Source of the DNA: Flavobacterium sp. CYK-55
Lineage (GTDB): Bacteria > Bacteroidota > Bacteroidia > Flavobacteriales > Flavobacteriaceae
Assembly (NCBI RefSeq): GCF_018413465.1
Contig: NZ_JAHCDK010000003.1
Location: 124,001 to 188,000, forward strand
Length of the DNA stretch: 64,000 bases
Direction: 5' to 3'
In this document: in pieces, positions 7,595-16,948 of the stretch
How positions within the stretch are numbered: the first letter of the stretch is position 1
Layout: the number at the start of each line of letters is the position of its first letter
Made by a program: the position numbers and the translations under genes
Notes under the pieces: model-generated
The model's input: the letters and a program-made list of their open reading frames with translations, nothing else
Told to the model about the DNA's origin: nothing
Databases searched by the model: none

Positions 7595-9045
7595 TCGCGA
7601 TTGGGCAGTGTGTGCTTTTGCAAAATGCGCTTTCCATCGTTTTGAACGAGCTCATTTTTGCGGTAATTCCAAAAGAATTCTGTGGCTCTTTTTTGGGCTT
7701 GTTCTAAGTGAACTATCGGCAGCGGATAATCAACACCGGGTTTAAAATTGTACAACAATTGCTCGATGGCTGTGAGTTTCCATGGTTCGTGGATAAATTC
7801 AGTAGGAATATCAGCCAATTCAGTCACCCATTTTTTAATGAAGGTTCCGTCCGGATCGTGTTCTTGCGAGTTTTTCACCGGATTGTAAATGCGAATCATA
7901 TTCACACCCGTAACGCCCGCTTGCATTTGCAGTTGTGGATAGTGAATTCCGGGTTCAAAATCAAGAAATTGTTTTGCCAAATGCGGACTGGCATTTTGCC
8001 AAGGTTGCATCAGATGATGGGTATAAAATGAAACCAACATGGCCCTCATTCTAAAATTTAAATAACCGGTCGTATTCAAGCAACGCATACAAGCATCCAC
8101 AATAGGAATTCCGGTTTGACCGGCACACCAAGCGCGGTGATATATGGGGTTTACCGGTAATTTGAGCTTGAGATAACCTTTGTTGACCGGCTCAAATTCC
8201 ATGGAACATTCCATTTCAAATTTCTGAATAAAATGAGCTTGCCAGCGCAAACGCGAGGCAAAGTTGTCGATTGATCGCTTGAATTTTCCTTTTTGTCTGG
8301 TTTGCCAGGTTCGTTGATATATTTCTCTGACCGAAAAAACGCCCCAAGCAATATACGGTGAAAGTCGGCTGCAGCCTTTGCGCGCCAATTCAGGTTTTGA
8401 AATGTGTCGGGTATAATTTTCGACACGCTGTTCTAAAAAAGTTCTGAGATATCGTTCACCCACTGAGCGTCCACCTTTTTGAAAAGGCGTGTCTTGTGAA
8501 GTTTCAAGCGAAACCAAAGTAAAATGATTTTCGAGTTTTTCAATTTCGGCATATTTGACAAAAGTTCTGCCGTTGGCCAAAAACGAAAAGCACGGTTTTT
8601 CCATAAAATCATACCAATCTTCTTTCCAAGTTTGTCGGTTGCGCAATCCGCGAATAACGCCATTACAGATATATTCGTTCCAAGGAATTTGTTTTGATTT
8701 TAAAAATTGAGCTACAGCAATATCGCGCTCAAATGTTTTTTGAATACCGGTTTCTTGATGTGAAAATACAGCCGATACTGAGCTGATTTCCGTTAGTTTT
8801 TGAAATACATTGACTGCTTCGTCTTCAACAATCAAAATCTGAGTATGATAGGGCAGAAGCGCCTTTTGTAATTCAGCCAATGATTGTTTGACAAAATCAA
8901 AATGACGCTGACTGTAGTGTTCATCTTGTTTTAATGAAGGTTCAAAAATATAGAGCAACAAGACTTTTTCTTTGGTTTCAATGGCGCGAAACAAAGCTTC
9001 ATGATCTTGTAGTCGTAAATCTCTTTTGAACCAAACTACTTTCAT
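7591..9045 (-). CDS. Cryptochrome/photolyase-family flavoprotein (atypical)
   Basis: 484 aa. The N-terminal photolyase alpha/beta domain begins [15 protein letters not shown]. The C-terminal FAD-binding helical domain includes [26 protein letters not shown]. The segment that in class I photolyases reads NWQW(A)..G.DAAPYFRIFNP is here [26 protein letters not shown] (about residues 368-390): the tryptophans are replaced by Leu/Met and the DAAPY part is shortened. The last tryptophan of the usual photoreduction triad is therefore missing at this position. It may be a photoreceptor or a divergent photolyase. It follows the canonical photolyase gene by 10 bp in the same operon. Confidence 0.85.
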   Translation of the reverse strand: MKVVWFKRDLRLQDHEALFRAIETKEKVLLLYIFEPSLKQDEHYSQRHFDFVKQSLAELQKALLPYHTQILIVEDEAVNVFQKLTEISSVSAVFSHQETGIQKTFERDIAVAQFLKSKQIPWNEYICNGVIRGLRNRQTWKEDWYDFMEKPCFSFLANGRTFVKYAEIEKLENHFTLVSLETSQDTPFQKGGRSVGERYLRTFLEQRVENYTRHISKPELARKGCSRLSPYIAWGVFSVREIYQRTWQTRQKGKFKRSIDNFASRLRWQAHFIQKFEMECSMEFEPVNKGYLKLKLPVNPIYHRAWCAGQTGIPIVDACMRCLNTTGYLNFRMRAMLVSFYTHHLMQPWQNASPHLAKQFLDFEPGIHYPQLQMQAGVTGVNMIRIYNPVKNSQEHDPDGTFIKKWVTELADIPTEFIHEPWKLTAIEQLLYNFKPGVDYPLPIVHLEQAQKRATEFFWNYRKNELVQNDGKRILQKHTLPNRD

Positions 9046-9055
9046 TATCTATGAT

Positions 9056-10345
9056 TTATCCAACGGCTGTTTTGTATACACGTAAACAACGCTCGCGTGC
9101 TTTTTTGTGATCAACTATTGGTTTTGCATAAGCCGAAGTTTCTACCTCAGGAACCCATTTTTTGATGTATTTCCAATCTGAATCAAACTTGCGAATTTGC
9201 TCAGTTGGGTTAAAAATCCGAAAGTACGGAGCGGCATCTACGCCACTGCCTGCGGCCCATTGCCAGTTTCCGATGTTGCTGGCTTGCTCGTAATCCAGCA
9301 GTTTTAGGGCAAAATAAGCTTCGCCCCAGCGCCAATCAATGAGCAAATGTTTGCACAAAAAACTCGCTACGACCATCCGAACACGGTTGTGCATATAGCC
9401 TGTAGCATTGAGCTCACGCATGCCTGCATCAACCATCGGATATCCGGTCTTGCCTTCGCACCAACGTTTGAAATCTTCTTCATTGTTGTTCCAAACAATG
9501 GCATCATAAGCCGGTTTGAAACTCTTTTGAACCGTATGCGGAAAATGCCATAAAATCTGCATAAAAAATTCTCGCCAAATCAGTTCGTTGAGAAAAGTCG
9601 AATTACTCGATTGCAAAGCATGTTGCACCAATTGACGAATAGATACCGTTCCGAAGCGCAAATGCGGACTCAGATTTGAAGTGCCGTTTTGTGCCGGAAA
9701 GTTTCGGGTTTCTTGGTAATGATCAATGAGTTTTGGGCTAATGTTATAAGGTTTGACGATGATTTCAGAGGTTTTAAAACCAAAATCATTTAAGGTCAAA
9801 AACGGATAAGCATGTGTGGTTATATTTTGAAGTAAAGTTTCTGAAGGGTGATGTGTGAGCAAGGTTTCAGAAAACTTTTCTTTCCATTTTTTGCTAAAAG
9901 GTGTGTACACAACATAGGGCGAACCATCGTCTTTGGTAATTTGACTTTTCTCAAAAATAACTTGGTCTTTGCTGGTTCTGAATTCAATTTGATGTTGCTC
10001 GAGCAGGCGATAAATTTCTAAGTCTCGCTTGCGGGCTGCCGGTTCGTAATCGTGGTTGGTAAAAACCGTATGAATTTGGTTTTCAACGATGAGTTTCTTA
10101 AAAATATCTACAGGATTTCCGTAAAAAACAGCCAATGATTTTTGAACCTTTTGAAGTTCATTTTGCATCGAACTCAATTGTTGGTGGATAAAACTCACGC
10201 GTGCATCATCAGCAGGCAGTTGTTCAAGAATTGTCGCATCAAAAATAAAAATCGGCAAGACAGATTCATCAGCAAACAAAGCATGAAAAAGCCCGACGTT
10301 GTCCTCGAGTCTTAAATCTCTGCGAAACCAAAAAATGTTGATCAT
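9056..10345 (-). CDS. phrB: Deoxyribodipyrimidine photo-lyase (class I CPD type)
   Basis: 429 aa from ATG 10343-10345 (MINIFWFRRDLRLEDN). An in-frame extension upstream would overlap the SDR gene and is not protein-like. The FAD domain carries IWREFFMQILWHFPH, TGYPMVDAGMRELNATGYMHNRVRM, and near residue 360 NIGNWQWAAGSGVDAAPYF. The Asn four residues before the Trp and the intact WQW are as in E. coli PhrB. The enzyme repairs cyclobutane pyrimidine dimers with blue light. Third gene in the operon SRPBCC-SDR-phr-cry. Confidence 0.93.
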   Translation of the reverse strand: MINIFWFRRDLRLEDNVGLFHALFADESVLPIFIFDATILEQLPADDARVSFIHQQLSSMQNELQKVQKSLAVFYGNPVDIFKKLIVENQIHTVFTNHDYEPAARKRDLEIYRLLEQHQIEFRTSKDQVIFEKSQITKDDGSPYVVYTPFSKKWKEKFSETLLTHHPSETLLQNITTHAYPFLTLNDFGFKTSEIIVKPYNISPKLIDHYQETRNFPAQNGTSNLSPHLRFGTVSIRQLVQHALQSSNSTFLNELIWREFFMQILWHFPHTVQKSFKPAYDAIVWNNNEEDFKRWCEGKTGYPMVDAGMRELNATGYMHNRVRMVVASFLCKHLLIDWRWGEAYFALKLLDYEQASNIGNWQWAAGSGVDAAPYFRIFNPTEQIRKFDSDWKYIKKWVPEVETSAYAKPIVDHKKARERCLRVYKTAVG

Positions 10346-10347
10346 AT

Positions 10348-11040
10348 TTATATAGATAAGGTAGACATTCCGCCATCTACATGCAGAATTTGTCCGGTCA
10401 TCCAATTGCTGGAATTATTTAATAAGAATAAGGTTGCTTGCGCAATGTCTTGTGGTGTGCCTACTTTTTTCATCGGATTGCGCTGTGCTGCTTTTTCTTT
10501 TTTCTCGTCTGAATTCAAGAACTTATCAGCCAAAGGCGTATCGGTCAATGAAGGCGCAATGACATTCATGCGAATTTTAGGAGCGTATTCGGCTGCAAAA
10601 GCTCTGGCAAAACCTTCAATGGCGCCTTTTGAAGCGGCCACAGAAGTGTGAAAAGGCATCCCCAACTGAACCGCAACGGTACTGTATAAAACAATACTGG
10701 ATTGTTCTGTCGAAGTTAACTTAGGCAATAAACTTTGCAATACACGCACCATACTCACAAAGTTGATTTGCCAGTCAGCATCAAAAGCTTCAGGTTTGAT
10801 TCCTTTAAAAGGACGAAGATTAATGCTTCCGGGCAGATAAACTAGTCCGTGAATTTCATCGGGAAGTAGTGTGAGATCAAGAGCATCGGTGAGCGCATCA
10901 AACTGAATATGTGTGGCTCTGAGTTCAAGTGATGCATCAAAACTTCTTGAGGCGATGAACAAATTAGTTTCGTATTGCAGTGCCTCGGCAATGGCCAGAC
11001 CAATACCATAAGAACCACCAATTAATAGAATATTTTTCAT
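10348..11040 (-). CDS. Short-chain dehydrogenase/reductase
   Basis: 230 aa. The cofactor motif GGSYGIG lies at 8-14, and the catalytic Ser is in SSIVLYSTVAVQ. The usual YxxxK is replaced by a divergent SVAASKGAIEGF segment, in which the tyrosine position is Val/Ala. The C-terminal MTGQILHVDGG is typical. The missing Tyr makes ordinary SDR catalysis doubtful. It lies between the SRPBCC gene (4-bp overlap) and the photolyase gene (2-bp gap), a combination that recurs with photolyases in Bacteroidota. Confidence 0.88.
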   Translation of the reverse strand: MKNILLIGGSYGIGLAIAEALQYETNLFIASRSFDASLELRATHIQFDALTDALDLTLLPDEIHGLVYLPGSINLRPFKGIKPEAFDADWQINFVSMVRVLQSLLPKLTSTEQSSIVLYSTVAVQLGMPFHTSVAASKGAIEGFARAFAAEYAPKIRMNVIAPSLTDTPLADKFLNSDEKKEKAAQRNPMKKVGTPQDIAQATLFLLNNSSNWMTGQILHVDGGMSTLSI

Positions 11041-11513
11041 GATTGATTTGGGTTAAATGTTCCAAAGATTTCAATGAGTTTTTGATATCTAAAGGCGAAG
11101 ATTTCATCGAGTCGGGGCTTGACCAAAATAGGATGGAATAAATCACCAATCAAACCCATCGGAAGTTTGTAATCAACAATATCTTCCATTTCAACTCCGC
11201 CGGGAATTTCACGTAAGAAATGTTTGTGATGCCACAGAGCATAAGGTCCGAAGCGTTGTTCATCAACAAAATACTCGTTTTGAACTACATGGGTAATTTC
11301 GGTTACCCAATTTAATTTAACGCCTAAAAATGGTGATACTTTATAGGTAATAATTTGTCCGGGATACATTTTTTTATCGGCACCTGAAAGTGTTTCAAAG
11401 CCCATATTGTCGGGCGTTATTTTGTTCAGGTTCATTGGGTCTGAGAAAAAATCCCAAGCCTCTTGCAGGGTGATGGGAAGGTTTTGTTTGACGTGGATTT
11501 GATGTAAACTCAT
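11037..11513 (-). CDS. SRPBCC-family ligand-binding protein
   Basis: 158 aa. The start (LPITLQEAWDFFSDPMNLNKITPD) and the following antiparallel strands fit the START/Bet v1-like SRPBCC fold, close to the CoxG/YfhM-like cell-division-inhibitor-labelled branch often placed beside photolyases. It has no signal peptide and the ligand is unknown. First gene of the light-related operon, starting 17 nt after the promoter. Confidence 0.85.
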   Translation of the reverse strand: MSLHQIHVKQNLPITLQEAWDFFSDPMNLNKITPDNMGFETLSGADKKMYPGQIITYKVSPFLGVKLNWVTEITHVVQNEYFVDEQRFGPYALWHHKHFLREIPGGVEMEDIVDYKLPMGLIGDLFHPILVKPRLDEIFAFRYQKLIEIFGTFNPNQS

Positions 11514-11529
11514 TTTGATTAGGTTTGTG

Positions 11530-11574
11530 TAAAGATAGTTTTGTTTAATTATATATTCAAAAGTTTAAACAAAA
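11530..11574 (-). promoter_or_regulatory. Photolyase-operon promoter with 10-bp inverted repeat
   Basis: On the minus strand TTG (11558-11560), 20 bp, TATCTTTA (11530-11537) forms the promoter. A perfect inverted repeat, TTTTGTTTAA (11539-11548) and TTAAACAAAA (11565-11574), lies between and just upstream of the two boxes, with 16 bp between the arms. A dyad within a long promoter spacer is the usual binding geometry of MerR-type regulators, including light-dependent ones. No such regulator is encoded in the window. Confidence 0.6.
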
Positions 11575-11652
11575 ATATTGCTTTTTTAAGTTTACCTTAA
11601 CAATATCAGGCAAGTGAATTCGTATTTTTGAAAACACTAAATCAAAACAATT

Positions 11653-12498
11653 ATGAAAAAATTACTCTTATCACTAGCGGTATTGTCAACGATTCAACTT
11701 ACACAAGCCCAAGTTAAAACCCCGCAACCCAGCCCTAAATCATCTTTAGAACAGACTGTAGGTCTGACCCAAGTTAGTATTGAATATTCTAGACCTAGCA
11801 TGAAAGGAAGAACTATTTTTGGTGATTTGGTTCCGTTTGGTAAACTCTGGAGAACCGGTGCAAATCAAAATTCCATGGTATCTTTTTCAGATGATGTTAT
11901 GATTGATGGTAAAACACTCAAAAAAGGAAAATATGCTTTGTTTACGATTCCAAAGGCTGAAGCTTGGGATGTAATTTTTTATTCTGATACCGATAATTGG
12001 GGGACACCGGAAAATTGGGACGAAGCAAAAGTAGCTTTAAAAACTTCTGCAAAAGCCTTGATGTTGAGTAAACCAGTTGAAACTTTCACGGTTTCGGTAG
12101 GAAGTTTAGACAATAATTTTGCAAGTTTAGATTTGTCTTGGGAACGTACGATGGTATCGGTTCGTTTTGATGTTCCAACTCAAAAAACGGCTATGACCAG
12201 TATTGACAAAACCCTGGCAGGACCTTCAGCGAGTGATTATTTTTCATCGGCTCAATATTTCTATCAATCAAATGGTGATATGAATAAGGCGCTTGAATAC
12301 ATCAACAAAGCGCTTGAGTTGAACAAAGAAAAACCATTTTGGTACAGCCGTCAAAAATCGCTTATTCAAGCTAAATTGGGCGATAAAAAAGGAGCCATTG
12401 AAACCGCTAAAATTTCTTTAGCTGCTGCTACTGCCGCCAAAAATGATGATTATGTAAAAATGAACAACGATAGTATTGCCGAGTGGAGTAAGAAATAA
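11653..12498 (+). CDS. Secreted DUF2911 protein with TPR-like C-terminus
   Basis: 281 aa. Signal peptide MKKLLLSLAVLSTIQLTQAQ. The DUF2911 core contains VSIEYSRPSMKGRTIFGDLVPFGKLWRTGANQ and later GKYALFTIPKAEAWDVIFYSD. Residues 195-275 hold about two helical repeats (ALEYINKALELNKEKPFWYSRQK-like) resembling TPRs. Function unknown; likely periplasmic. A -7-like box TATTTTTG (11623-11630) lies 22 nt upstream without a clear -33. It ends in a bidirectional terminator. Confidence 0.87.
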   Translation: MKKLLLSLAVLSTIQLTQAQVKTPQPSPKSSLEQTVGLTQVSIEYSRPSMKGRTIFGDLVPFGKLWRTGANQNSMVSFSDDVMIDGKTLKKGKYALFTIPKAEAWDVIFYSDTDNWGTPENWDEAKVALKTSAKALMLSKPVETFTVSVGSLDNNFASLDLSWERTMVSVRFDVPTQKTAMTSIDKTLAGPSASDYFSSAQYFYQSNGDMNKALEYINKALELNKEKPFWYSRQKSLIQAKLGDKKGAIETAKISLAAATAAKNDDYVKMNNDSIAEWSKK

Positions 12499-12518
12499 TA
12501 AGATTCTACATAAAAACA

Positions 12519-12547
12519 AAAATCCGCTTATATGGCGGATTTTTTTA
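12519..12547. terminator. Bidirectional terminator, DUF2911 and symporter genes
   Basis: AAAATCCGC / GCGGATTTT (9-bp perfect stem, 7-nt loop) is flanked by A- and T-runs. It serves the plus-strand DUF2911 gene and, in the other direction, the sodium symporter gene, whose stop codon lies at the edge of the hairpin. Confidence 0.85.
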
Positions 12548-14236
12548 TGCTTTTAATTTTCGAGATTTACTCAGAAACTGAAATATAAGTGAGAGTAAAA
12601 CGGTGAGCATTGCGCCTATAAAATTAAGCCATAAAAAACTTACTTTGTCTAGATAAAAAATATAAAATATGGTCAATTGACTGATGATTGCACCTAAAAA
12701 TATGGCGTTTGCTTTTACGTATTTAAGGTAAAATCCAACCAAGAAAATACCCAAAACGGTTCCGTAGAAAATTGAACCCACAATGTTGACCAATTGAATT
12801 AGATTTTCAAATAAAGTGCCCACACAAGCAAACAAAATAGCTACGATGCCCCACAAAAGTGTGAAGAAACGAGAAGCATTGACAAAGTGTTTCTCTGATT
12901 TTTCACTTTTTACATTGCGTTTGTATATATCAATTGCAGTAGTTGACGCGAGTGCGTTGAGCCCGGAAGCCGTTGAAGACATGGCAGCCGAGAGAATTAC
13001 TGCGAGTAATAAACCAATTAATCCTTTGGGTAAATAATTTAGAATAAAATGAATAAAAACGTAGTCTTTATCATTGGTTTCAGCTTTAGAATCGGCTTTG
13101 GCAATGACTTCTCGCGCTTGATCGCGTAGGTCATTTTCTTTACTTGAAATGGCCACGAGCTCTTTGCGCAAAATCGGATTGTCATAATTCTGGTTTAAGT
13201 GATCAATATAAATGAGGTTGATTTCTTTTTTTTCTTCAGAGAGTTTGCTGAGTTTTTGTTCTAACTCGCGGTATTCATCTTTGTATTTTGAATTTTCAAT
13301 AATGGCTTTGTTGTTCGGATTAAAATTAAGTGGCACCGGATTGAACTGAAAAAACACAAAAACCATTACACCAATTAATAAGATGAAAAACTGCATTGGA
13401 ACCTTTAAAAAGCCGTTCATGATGAGCCCCATTTGGCTTTCGCGGATGGATTTACCTGAAAGATATCGCCCAACTTGAGATTGATCTGTTCCAAAATAAG
13501 AGAGCGCTAAAAAGAATCCGCCAGTGATTCCGCTCCAAAAAGTATAGCGTAATTCAGGTTCGATTGAAAAATCAACAATATCCATTTTGTGATTCGCTCC
13601 TGCAATGTGTAACGCATTACTAAAAGTCATATCATTGGGGAGCAAATGTAAAATCAAGAAAAACGTGATGAACATACCGCTCATAATGACAAACATTTGC
13701 TGTTTTTGGGTAACATTAACAGCTTTGGTTCCACCCACAAAAGTGTAAATAATGACCAAAACGCCAATGATGACATTCATCCAAGTTAAGTTCCAACCCA
13801 ACAATGCCGAAAGAATAATAGCTGGGGCATAAATGGTCAAACCTGTGCCCAATCCGCGCTGAATAAGGAATAATATAGCGGCTAGTGATCTTGTTTTTAA
13901 ATCAAATCTTTGTTCGAGATATTCATAAGCCGTAAACACTTTTAGCCGATGATAAATCGGAATAAACGTGACACAAATGACCACCATGGCAATGGGTAAA
14001 CCAAAGTAGAATTGCACGAAACCCATGCCGTCATGGTAAGCTTGACCGGGCGTTGATAAAAAAGTAATGGCACTGGCTTGAGTGGCCATAACTGATAGTC
14101 CAACTACATACCAAGGCGTTTGGTTGTTGCCCAGAATATACTCTTCAACGTTTTTGCTTCCGCGGGTTTTCCAGACACCATAAAAAACTATGAACAATAA
14201 GGTAACTGAAAGTACGATCCAATCTAACTGCTGCAT
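12545..14236 (-). CDS. Sodium:solute symporter (SSS family)
   Basis: 563 aa, about 13-14 membrane helices. The N-terminal half has the SSS pattern: NNQTPWYVVGLSVMATQASAI (unwound first helix with Ser/Thr Na+ ligands) and YTFVGGTKAVNVTQKQQ. A hydrophilic loop of about 80 residues rich in Glu/Lys (about 305-385) separates the halves, followed by LSAAMSSTASGLNALAS, the region of the second Na+ site. The substrate is unknown. It is co-transcribed with the PIG-L deacetylase and a 35-aa peptide, so a sugar-like or N-acetylated solute is plausible but unproven. Confidence 0.9.
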   Translation of the reverse strand: MQQLDWIVLSVTLLFIVFYGVWKTRGSKNVEEYILGNNQTPWYVVGLSVMATQASAITFLSTPGQAYHDGMGFVQFYFGLPIAMVVICVTFIPIYHRLKVFTAYEYLEQRFDLKTRSLAAILFLIQRGLGTGLTIYAPAIILSALLGWNLTWMNVIIGVLVIIYTFVGGTKAVNVTQKQQMFVIMSGMFITFFLILHLLPNDMTFSNALHIAGANHKMDIVDFSIEPELRYTFWSGITGGFFLALSYFGTDQSQVGRYLSGKSIRESQMGLIMNGFLKVPMQFFILLIGVMVFVFFQFNPVPLNFNPNNKAIIENSKYKDEYRELEQKLSKLSEEKKEINLIYIDHLNQNYDNPILRKELVAISSKENDLRDQAREVIAKADSKAETNDKDYVFIHFILNYLPKGLIGLLLAVILSAAMSSTASGLNALASTTAIDIYKRNVKSEKSEKHFVNASRFFTLLWGIVAILFACVGTLFENLIQLVNIVGSIFYGTVLGIFLVGFYLKYVKANAIFLGAIISQLTIFYIFYLDKVSFLWLNFIGAMLTVLLSLIFQFLSKSRKLKA

Positions 14237-14237
14237 A

Positions 14238-14345
14238 TTAAGAATAAATGAGCATCATCAAACAAAACAATAAAATATAGATTGCATTGGCAATCAACAC
14301 CCAAGTGTAACTTTTTTTCCAAACATTAAATTTTTCTTCGGTCAT
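14238..14345 (-). CDS. 35-aa single-helix membrane peptide
   Basis: ATG 14343-14345 to TAA 14238-14240, 35 codons. A charged N-terminus (MTEEKFNVWKKSYTW) is followed by one hydrophobic helix of about 18 residues and ends IYS. It fits exactly between its neighbours: 2 bp after the PIG-L stop and 1 bp before the symporter start. This spacing strongly suggests real translation. It may be a small accessory subunit of the symporter, by analogy with two-component symporters, but this is inference. Confidence 0.75.
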   Translation of the reverse strand: MTEEKFNVWKKSYTWVLIANAIYILLFCLMMLIYS

Positions 14346-14347
14346 AA

Positions 14348-16870
14348 TTATTTTAATGAAATCATATTGGCCAATAATCTATAGGCGCCTGACACACCTT
14401 CAGGTAATTCTCTAAAAAAACTCAAACCGGTGTAAATATAATGTCCTTTGCCTACAGGGGCAACCAAAATAGCACCGTTTTTAGGTGTTTCACCTTGATC
14501 ATGTGCACTAATAATGCTTTTAAATGTTGTATCCCATTGGTTTGGATAATATAAACCTTGCTCTTGTTTCCAACCGGTAAAATCTTTGGTTGTGATTTTA
14601 TTAGGTTTGTTCAAAATAGGATTTTCCGGATCTAAAAAAGTTACTTCGGCATTTTCTTCAGTTACACGATCTCGTGAAATTTTTAAAGGATATGGCGACA
14701 TATTGGGTGTAACCAAATCATCTAAAGTATTGTATTGCACAATCATAGTATGCCCTTGTTTTACAAAATCAAGCAATATTGATTGCTTAAGCGCCAAAGC
14801 TTGTATGGTGTTGTATGCACGAATGCCCGTCATGACTACATCAAATGAAGCGAGTTTTTCAGCTGTAATATCTTCTGGATTTACAATGCTAACTTCATAA
14901 CCCATTTGTTTGAGGTATTTCGGGACTTCATCACCGGCCCCCATGATATAAGCGATTTTTTCATCACCGGTTTTAATGTCAAGTTTAATAAGTCGCGCCT
15001 GACTATTTTTGAGCACTTGTTGTTGAGCAATGTGTGGATAGCTGATGTTGATTCGCTCTTGATTAAACGGTTTGTTGTTTACCAAGGCAATAACTTGTGC
15101 CGTTATTTCGATAGGATTTTTGGGTGGTGTTACTTCAAAAATAAAGGTTTGTTCGGCACCTTTTTGGTCTAAATCAAAGTTAAAATTTGTCGGAGTGATT
15201 TTCCATTCGGGCGGAAGCTGCAACATTAGCTGACCATTTACTTTTTCGCGACCTGCTTTTACTTTTACTTCGATTTCTTGAGCTCGGTGTTTGTTAAACA
15301 AAAGTACTTTATTAGTTATTGTTGTGCTGATTTCAGGTACAATATCAAAGGGCTGGTAAACTTCGCCTTTAACATCATCATTGTACTTGTAAACAGCGGT
15401 TCGCTCAAAAGGAATGCTCACACCTGAAAAGTCAAGGTTAAAAATTACTTTCACTTCACGAATCACATCTGGAAGCCCAATTTTTTTTTGATCATCAACG
15501 CGGTACATACCTACATTGCCTTCGTTTTCAAGCCAATAAGGTTGTGTGTAGGTTATTTTTTCTGGAATGATAAAATCAACTTCTTCTGTAATATCTTTGT
15601 TGTTTTTGAGGGTAAAAGTCTCTGATTGAACCGGTCTGAGCAATGTTTGTGCGTCAATATTTGTTGTTGGTAATAATGTAAAAGACGGCCAGTTTATGTT
15701 AAGGTTACTGCGATTGATAGCTTCAAGTTTAATTTTGATTTTGCTTCCGGGTGTAGCGTCATTTACAGAAGTAACAGCTTCTAAATACAAACCGGTGCAG
15801 GCGGCAATAATGTTTTTGATTTCTTCAGATTTAATTTCCTTCCAATGATGATCATCGAGTAATTGAATCATAGAGTAGGCTTTAATCAAATCTGGAACAC
15901 TAGCCGATGGATTTTTAAAATCAAAATTTTTCTCTACCTGAGTAAGTAAATCACCAATGGTTTTTCCGCCTTTAATGCGGTTCCATGTTGTGTCAATCCC
16001 TTCAAAAAGATCATTCGGATTTTGCGGCATATCACCTTTGAGTAATTCTAAATATTCGATTTCATCTCCTCGAGTTCCGGTACTTCCAAAACCTTGTGAT
16101 TGGTGTTGGCTTCGACTCAAAGCTGCAATTTCTTGATTTGATTTTCCAACTGAAGGATAATAAACACCAATATTTAATGCACTAAGCTTAGATTTATCAG
16201 CTTTTTCAAATTTTTCTTTACTTCCGTAAAACCACCACGATGTATTAAAGTAAACACGTTTTGGTTGCCAAGTGCTTACCAGATTTAATTGCTCTGGGTA
16301 AATATCGTTTTTATTGGTTTTGTCAAAAGCTTCAAGGCTGAGCATGGCTGATGCAGTATGATGACCATGTGTGGTTCCGGGTGTTCTAGCATCAAAACGA
16401 TTGATAATCACATCAGGCTGAAATTTTCGGATGTTGTATATAACATCGCTAAGCACAGCATCTTTGTTCCAAATGTTGAGGGTTTCTGTCGGAGTTTTTG
16501 AAAAACCAAAATCATTGGCTCTGGTAAAGAATTGTTCGCCTCCATCAATTTTTCGAGCTTCAATAAGTTCTTGCGTTCTTATTGTTCCCAACAATTCGCG
16601 TAATTCAGGACCAATCAAATTTTGACCTCCATCACCACGAGTGAGTGATAAATATCCGGTACGCGCTTTTTTTTCGTTGGCTAGAAAAGTAATCAGTCGT
16701 GTGTTTTCATCATCTGGATGTGCAGCAATATATAATACTGAACCCAAAAAGTTGAGCTTTTGAATTTGATGATAAATATTTATTGAATTGGGCTTAAGAG
16801 GTTTTTGAGCCTCAATATTTTGTATACAACCGAATGTAAAAATGATTAAGAAGAAGTAAAGCTTTTGCAT
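14348..16870 (-). CDS. Secreted PIG-L-family deacetylase, multidomain
   Basis: 840 aa. Signal peptide (about 1-21). The LmbE/PIG-L zinc motif AAHPDDE lies at 49-55 and a second zinc ligand region THGHHTAS at about 165. This family removes N-acetyl groups from GlcNAc-type substrates such as GlcNAc-PI or GlcNAc-malate. Residues about 360-630 look like beta-sandwich domains. The C-terminal 190 residues (KIAYIMGAGDEVPKYLKQMGY ... FDVVMTGIRAYNT) resemble a class I glutamine-amidotransferase/ThuA-like fold. It leads a tight operon with a 35-aa peptide and a sodium symporter. A -7-like box TACATTTG lies about 30 nt upstream. Confidence 0.88.
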   Translation of the reverse strand: MQKLYFFLIIFTFGCIQNIEAQKPLKPNSINIYHQIQKLNFLGSVLYIAAHPDDENTRLITFLANEKKARTGYLSLTRGDGGQNLIGPELRELLGTIRTQELIEARKIDGGEQFFTRANDFGFSKTPTETLNIWNKDAVLSDVIYNIRKFQPDVIINRFDARTPGTTHGHHTASAMLSLEAFDKTNKNDIYPEQLNLVSTWQPKRVYFNTSWWFYGSKEKFEKADKSKLSALNIGVYYPSVGKSNQEIAALSRSQHQSQGFGSTGTRGDEIEYLELLKGDMPQNPNDLFEGIDTTWNRIKGGKTIGDLLTQVEKNFDFKNPSASVPDLIKAYSMIQLLDDHHWKEIKSEEIKNIIAACTGLYLEAVTSVNDATPGSKIKIKLEAINRSNLNINWPSFTLLPTTNIDAQTLLRPVQSETFTLKNNKDITEEVDFIIPEKITYTQPYWLENEGNVGMYRVDDQKKIGLPDVIREVKVIFNLDFSGVSIPFERTAVYKYNDDVKGEVYQPFDIVPEISTTITNKVLLFNKHRAQEIEVKVKAGREKVNGQLMLQLPPEWKITPTNFNFDLDQKGAEQTFIFEVTPPKNPIEITAQVIALVNNKPFNQERINISYPHIAQQQVLKNSQARLIKLDIKTGDEKIAYIMGAGDEVPKYLKQMGYEVSIVNPEDITAEKLASFDVVMTGIRAYNTIQALALKQSILLDFVKQGHTMIVQYNTLDDLVTPNMSPYPLKISRDRVTEENAEVTFLDPENPILNKPNKITTKDFTGWKQEQGLYYPNQWDTTFKSIISAHDQGETPKNGAILVAPVGKGHYIYTGLSFFRELPEGVSGAYRLLANMISLK

Positions 16871-16948
16871 GAATTATTTTTTGCAACAGCCTCAAATGTA
16901 ATTATAAATTAAAAATCGTGATAATACCTATGATTATTTTAACAACCA

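Noticed and set aside
10346..10405. N-terminal extension of the photolyase
   Set aside because: It would lie inside the SDR gene; the photolyase fold begins at the Met encoded at 10345.
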